Assembly (NCBI RefSeq): GCF_022374895.2
Contig: NZ_CP092423.2
Location: 4,898,001 to 4,962,000 of the forward strand
Length of the DNA stretch: 64,000 nt
Source of the DNA: Mycobacterium lentiflavum
GTDB lineage: Bacteria; Actinomycetota; Actinomycetes; Mycobacteriales; Mycobacteriaceae
Direction: 5' to 3'
The translations under genes and the position numbers were made by a program. Under the pieces are notes generated by a model that was not told the origin of the DNA, ran no database searches, and saw nothing but the letters and a program-made list of their open reading frames with translations. Below, piece after piece: positions 61,219 to 64,000 of this stretch (position 1 is its first letter; every line of letters begins with the position of its first letter).

Positions 61219-62207
61219 GCGTTGACCTTCCCGCCGGCGATCGCGCGGGCGGCAGCGTTGACCACGAACGTGATCACGAACAACGCGAACCCAGCTGAGA
61301 TATAGGCCCCGGTCGGCAGCGGTTCGCTGAATTCGGATGCCGCGGATGCGATCTTCGAGGCAAACGTGTAACCGCCGTCGAACAACGACCAGTTACCGGG
61401 CCGGGCCCCCGCGCGCAAGATGATCAGCACCGCAACGGTTTCGCCCAGCGCGCGGCCCAGCCCCAGCATCGAGGCCGCGACCACACCGCTGCGACCGTAG
61501 GGCAGCACGGTCAATCGGACCACCTCCCACCGGGTGGCGCCCAGCGCCTGGGCCGCTTCCGTCTGGATGCGCGGGGTCTGGCGGAAGGCTTCTCGTGAAA
61601 CCGAGGTGATGATCGGCAGGATCATCACCGAAAGCACGATGCCGGCGGTGAAGATGGTCCCGCCGCCCGCCAAGGACACGTTGCCCTGCTTGAACAAAAA
61701 GATCCATCCCAGGTTGCGATTCAGGAATTCGGCCACCGGCTCCAGTTTGGGCGCCAGCACGAATATTCCCCACAGTCCGAAGATGATCGAGGGCACCGCC
61801 GCCAAGAGATCAACCATTGCGGCGAACGGGCGCGCCAGCCGCGGCGGCGCATATTGGGTGAGGAAGACCGCGATGCCGATCGCAACCGGCACGGCCACCA
61901 CCAGCGCGCTGGTCGCACTGAGCACGGTGACCATCAGCAAGTCGTGGATACCGAAGGCCAATTTCGCGGGGTTGCTGGTATCGAATTCGTTGCTGGTGAA
62001 GAAATTCGCGTGGTTGGCCTGCAGCGCTGGGATAGCGCGAATCAATAGAAATATCGCGATCAACGCGATCGCGATCACGATCGTGGAGCCGGCGGCGGCG
62101 GCGACCGACTTGAAAATTTGGTCGCCCCGCCGCACCACGCGTCGATTCACCGCCCCCGGGACAGGCTGTGTCGCGGGCGGACTCACGCGCAGTGTTTCGG
62201 ACACCAC
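61215..62207 (-). CDS. pstC2: phosphate ABC transporter permease PstC
   Basis: 330 residues, six membrane helices; nearly collinear with Rv0929 (for example GLWGIFVLAPKLEPVAEFL and SLAGGGTIFTAGIVLSVMI). EAA-type loop TEAAQALGATRWEVVRLTVLP. GTG start 62207 (another GTG one codon later). 9 nt after pstS3, 4-nt overlap with pstA1, so pstS3-pstC2-pstA1 is one transcript. Confidence 0.94.
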   Translation of the reverse strand: MVSETLRVSPPATQPVPGAVNRRVVRRGDQIFKSVAAAAGSTIVIAIALIAIFLLIRAIPALQANHANFFTSNEFDTSNPAKLAFGIHDLLMVTVLSATSALVVAVPVAIGIAVFLTQYAPPRLARPFAAMVDLLAAVPSIIFGLWGIFVLAPKLEPVAEFLNRNLGWIFLFKQGNVSLAGGGTIFTAGIVLSVMILPIITSVSREAFRQTPRIQTEAAQALGATRWEVVRLTVLPYGRSGVVAASMLGLGRALGETVAVLIILRAGARPGNWSLFDGGYTFASKIASAASEFSEPLPTGAYISAGFALFVITFVVNAAARAIAGGKVNA

Positions 62208-62216
62208 AGCCTCAGG

Positions 62217-63332
62217 TCACGTGATCGCGTTGACGGCAGCCGACAGCCTCGATCCGAACGCGTCCGGAATCGGGATGTATCCGTTGTCCGCCAAACCATT
62301 CTGGCCGGGACCGATGGTGCTCTGCAGGAACGCCTTGACTGCCGAGCCGACCTGGGAGTCGGGGTACTTCGAGCAGACAACCTCATACGTCGCCAACACG
62401 ATCGGGTACGCGCCCGACTGTTTCGGCCGGTAGAACGAAATCGTATCGAGGACCAGGTCGTTGCCCTGCCCGACGATCGCGGCCCCGGCGATCGTTTTGC
62501 CCACCGAGTCGCTGCTGATCGCCACCGGATCCGGTCCCGCCGACGTGACGACCTTGGCCATGTTCAGGTGTTGCCCCTGGGCAAAAGACCATTCGTTGTA
62601 GGTGATGGACCCCTCGGTGCTTTTGACGGCCGCACTGGTGCCGTCGTTACCCTTGGCGCCCTCGCCGACACCGCCGTTGAACTTCTTGCCAGCGCCCTTG
62701 CCCCACCCTCCGTTGGAAGCGGCGTCGAGATACTTCTGGAAGTTGTCCGTAGTCCCGGACTCGTCACTGCGGAACACGACGTGAATGGGCTCGCTTGGCA
62801 AAGTTGCGCCCGCGTTGATCGCTTGGATCGCCGGATCGTTCCACATGGTGATACCGCCGTTGAAGATCTTCGCCAGAGTGGGGCCGTCGACGTTCAGCGA
62901 AGACACCCCGTTGATGTTGAAAGTGACCGCGATCGGGCCGAACACCGTAGGCAGGTTCCACGCCGGCGACCCGCCGCAGCGCGTTTGCGCCGCCGCGTAC
63001 TCATCGTGGCTCAACGGCGAGTCCGATCCGCCGAAATCGGTTTGACCGCCTGTGAATTCGTGGACGCCGGCACCCGAGCCGTTGGGCGTGTAGTTCAATG
63101 TCTGACCCGGGCAGGCCTGTTCGAACGCCTTGACGAAGCGCGTCATCGCGTTCGCCTGGGCTGTCGAACCGCTGGCCTTCAGCGTCTTGGCGCCACCGCA
63201 GGTCACCTTGCCCGACGGCGCACCCGATGTGGTACCGCCGCCGGTCGCGTTGTTGTCGCTGCCACATCCCGCGATAGCGAATGTTCCAGCAGCCAGCACC
63301 CCGACCAAGCCGCCAAACCGGTTGAGTTTCAA
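62217..63332 (-). CDS. pstS3: phosphate-binding lipoprotein PstS3
   Basis: 371 residues. Lipoprotein signal peptide with lipobox AIAGC, Cys23 being the acylated residue. Phosphate-binding loops are seen in KASGSTAQANAM, GGSDSPLS and RSDESGTTDNF. Delivers phosphate to PstC2/PstA1 at the outer face of the membrane. An upstream paralog (partial at the window edge) lies in tandem on the same strand. Confidence 0.95.
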   Translation of the reverse strand: MKLNRFGGLVGVLAAGTFAIAGCGSDNNATGGGTTSGAPSGKVTCGGAKTLKASGSTAQANAMTRFVKAFEQACPGQTLNYTPNGSGAGVHEFTGGQTDFGGSDSPLSHDEYAAAQTRCGGSPAWNLPTVFGPIAVTFNINGVSSLNVDGPTLAKIFNGGITMWNDPAIQAINAGATLPSEPIHVVFRSDESGTTDNFQKYLDAASNGGWGKGAGKKFNGGVGEGAKGNDGTSAAVKSTEGSITYNEWSFAQGQHLNMAKVVTSAGPDPVAISSDSVGKTIAGAAIVGQGNDLVLDTISFYRPKQSGAYPIVLATYEVVCSKYPDSQVGSAVKAFLQSTIGPGQNGLADNGYIPIPDAFGSRLSAAVNAIT

Positions 63333-63454
63333 TTCAGTTCCTCACCTTTACGATTGAACGCCGCAGCACTAGCCGCAGCTTACAAAACCAACCGTCTTCC
63401 TCGCGACCGGGAAGCTACAGTAAGAACAGGTTAACGTTCGGCAAAATTTGTCCC

Positions 63455-63477
63455 CGCCATCGCCTTTCGGCTTGGCG
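63455..63477 (-). terminator. possible terminator between the two pstS copies
   Basis: Imperfect hairpin CGCCA...TGGCG with an inner GCC/GGC stem around a TTTC loop (63455-63477). Read on the minus strand it follows the upstream pstS copy by about 40 nt and is followed by GGGGACAAATTTTG, a weak T-run. The promoter of pstS3 must lie between it and 63332; GTTAACCTGTTC on the minus strand (63421-63436) may be part of a RegX3-type box, but that is uncertain. Confidence 0.45.
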
Positions 63478-63517
63478 ACCCACCCCGCTCGCCGTCGCAA
63501 ACTCGAACGGCCTAGAA

Positions 63518-64000
63518 TCACGAGACCGCGTTGACGGCAACCGATAAACGGAATATGAATGTATCCGGAACGCGAACATATCCGTTGTCCCCCAAGCCAT
63601 TCTGGCCAGCACCGATGGTGCTCTGCAGGAACGCCCGCACCGCCGCACCGACCTCGGGATCGGGATACCTCGAGCAGACAACCTCGTAGGTCACCAAGAC
63701 GATCGGGTACGCGCCCGGGTGATTCGGGCGATAAAACGAAATCGTGTCAAGCGCCAAGTCGTTGCTCTGCCCGACAATGGAGGCTCCGGCAATCGTCTTG
63801 CCCACGGACTCGGCGCTGATCGCCACCGGATCCGGCCCCGCCGACGTGACGATCTTGGCCGTGCCCAGGTGTTGCGCTTGCGCGAATGACCACTCGTTGT
63901 AGGAGATCGACCCGTCGTTGGCCTTGACCGCCGCGCTGGTGCCGTCGTTGCCCTTGGCGCCCTCGCCGACTCCGCCATTGAACTTCTTCCCCGCGCCCCT
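63518..64000 (-). CDS. second phosphate-binding protein PstS (partial, 5' end outside window)
   Basis: The last 160 codons of a PstS3-like protein, from GAGKKFNGGVGEGAKGNDG to the end. It is highly similar to PstS3 throughout (for example SAGPDPVAIS, SVGKTIAGASIVGQ, FLQSTIGAGQNGL) with scattered substitutions, so it is an older tandem duplicate, not an assembly copy. The start and lipobox lie beyond base 64000. Confidence 0.92.
   Translation of the reverse strand, partial: RGAGKKFNGGVGEGAKGNDGTSAAVKANDGSISYNEWSFAQAQHLGTAKIVTSAGPDPVAISAESVGKTIAGASIVGQSNDLALDTISFYRPNHPGAYPIVLVTYEVVCSRYPDPEVGAAVRAFLQSTIGAGQNGLGDNGYVRVPDTFIFRLSVAVNAVS

Noticed and set aside
63421..63436. GTTAACCTGTTC (minus strand) as a RegX3/Pho-box upstream of pstS3
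   Set aside because: The spacing of the GTT repeats (8 nt) does not fit the 11-nt period expected of a Pho-type direct repeat; kept only as a remark.

Overview
The window is chromosomal DNA of a mycobacterium (high GC, GTG starts, many 1-4 nt stop/start overlaps). Gene content and order follow the Mycobacterium tuberculosis segment Rv0993 (galU) to Rv0928 (pstS3), read in the opposite direction. Several genes recalled as absent or truncated in the tuberculosis complex are intact here (cobF, full-length fpg2). Several tuberculosis genes of this segment are missing (grcC2, PE_PGRS genes, ctpV/csoR, pknD-pstB-pstS1). This points to a non-tuberculous species; I cannot name it from sequence alone. 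Ortholog names come from memory of the proteins, not from a search.

Layout. 0-8 kb: galU, 5-formyl-THF cyclo-ligase, the heat-shock chaperone ruc behind a CIRCE-type inverted repeat, a SAF-domain protein, mscL, then moaB2-pepD-mprB-mprA (envelope-stress two-component system and its HtrA protease) and rpmF. 8-17 kb: a tightly packed acyl-CoA catabolic operon (AtuA-like protein, FadE13, AccD2, AccA2, FadE12, EchA7). 17-21 kb: a DUF1707 protein, then an accessory pair of condensation-fold acyltransferases, the first PapA-like. 21-29 kb: AAA+/VWA pair, purH, purN, perM and a cell-division-associated membrane protein. 29-35 kb: an F420-type oxidoreductase behind a KstR-type operator, a thiolase-like protein without the usual nucleophile Cys, sucD/sucC, an M23 peptidase and a small membrane protein. 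35-44 kb: uvrD1, a chorismate mutase preceded by what looks like a transcription attenuator, pgi, a divergent TetR/MpaB-type oxygenase pair around a nested palindrome, an SDR and fpg2. 44-52 kb: cobF, an AurF-type diiron oxygenase overlapping a flavin monooxygenase-like protein, a STAS/ATPase regulator, a second F420-type oxidoreductase with an identical KstR-type box, an enoyl-CoA hydratase and a FAH/metallo-beta-lactamase fusion. 52-60 kb: ligD and ku (bacterial NHEJ), separated by a polyol cassette (dehydrogenase remnant, HAD phosphatase, mannitol-type dehydrogenase, PfkB kinase) and a GGDEF protein. 60-64 kb: pstA1, pstC2, pstS3 and the 3' end of a second pstS copy.

The most interesting items are the attenuator-like leader in front of the chorismate mutase, the acyltransferase pair at 17.9-20.7 kb, the concentric TetR operator at 41.0 kb, the two identical KstR-type boxes, and the polyol cassette between the two NHEJ genes. 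No tRNA, rRNA, CRISPR array, insertion sequence or phage was seen.
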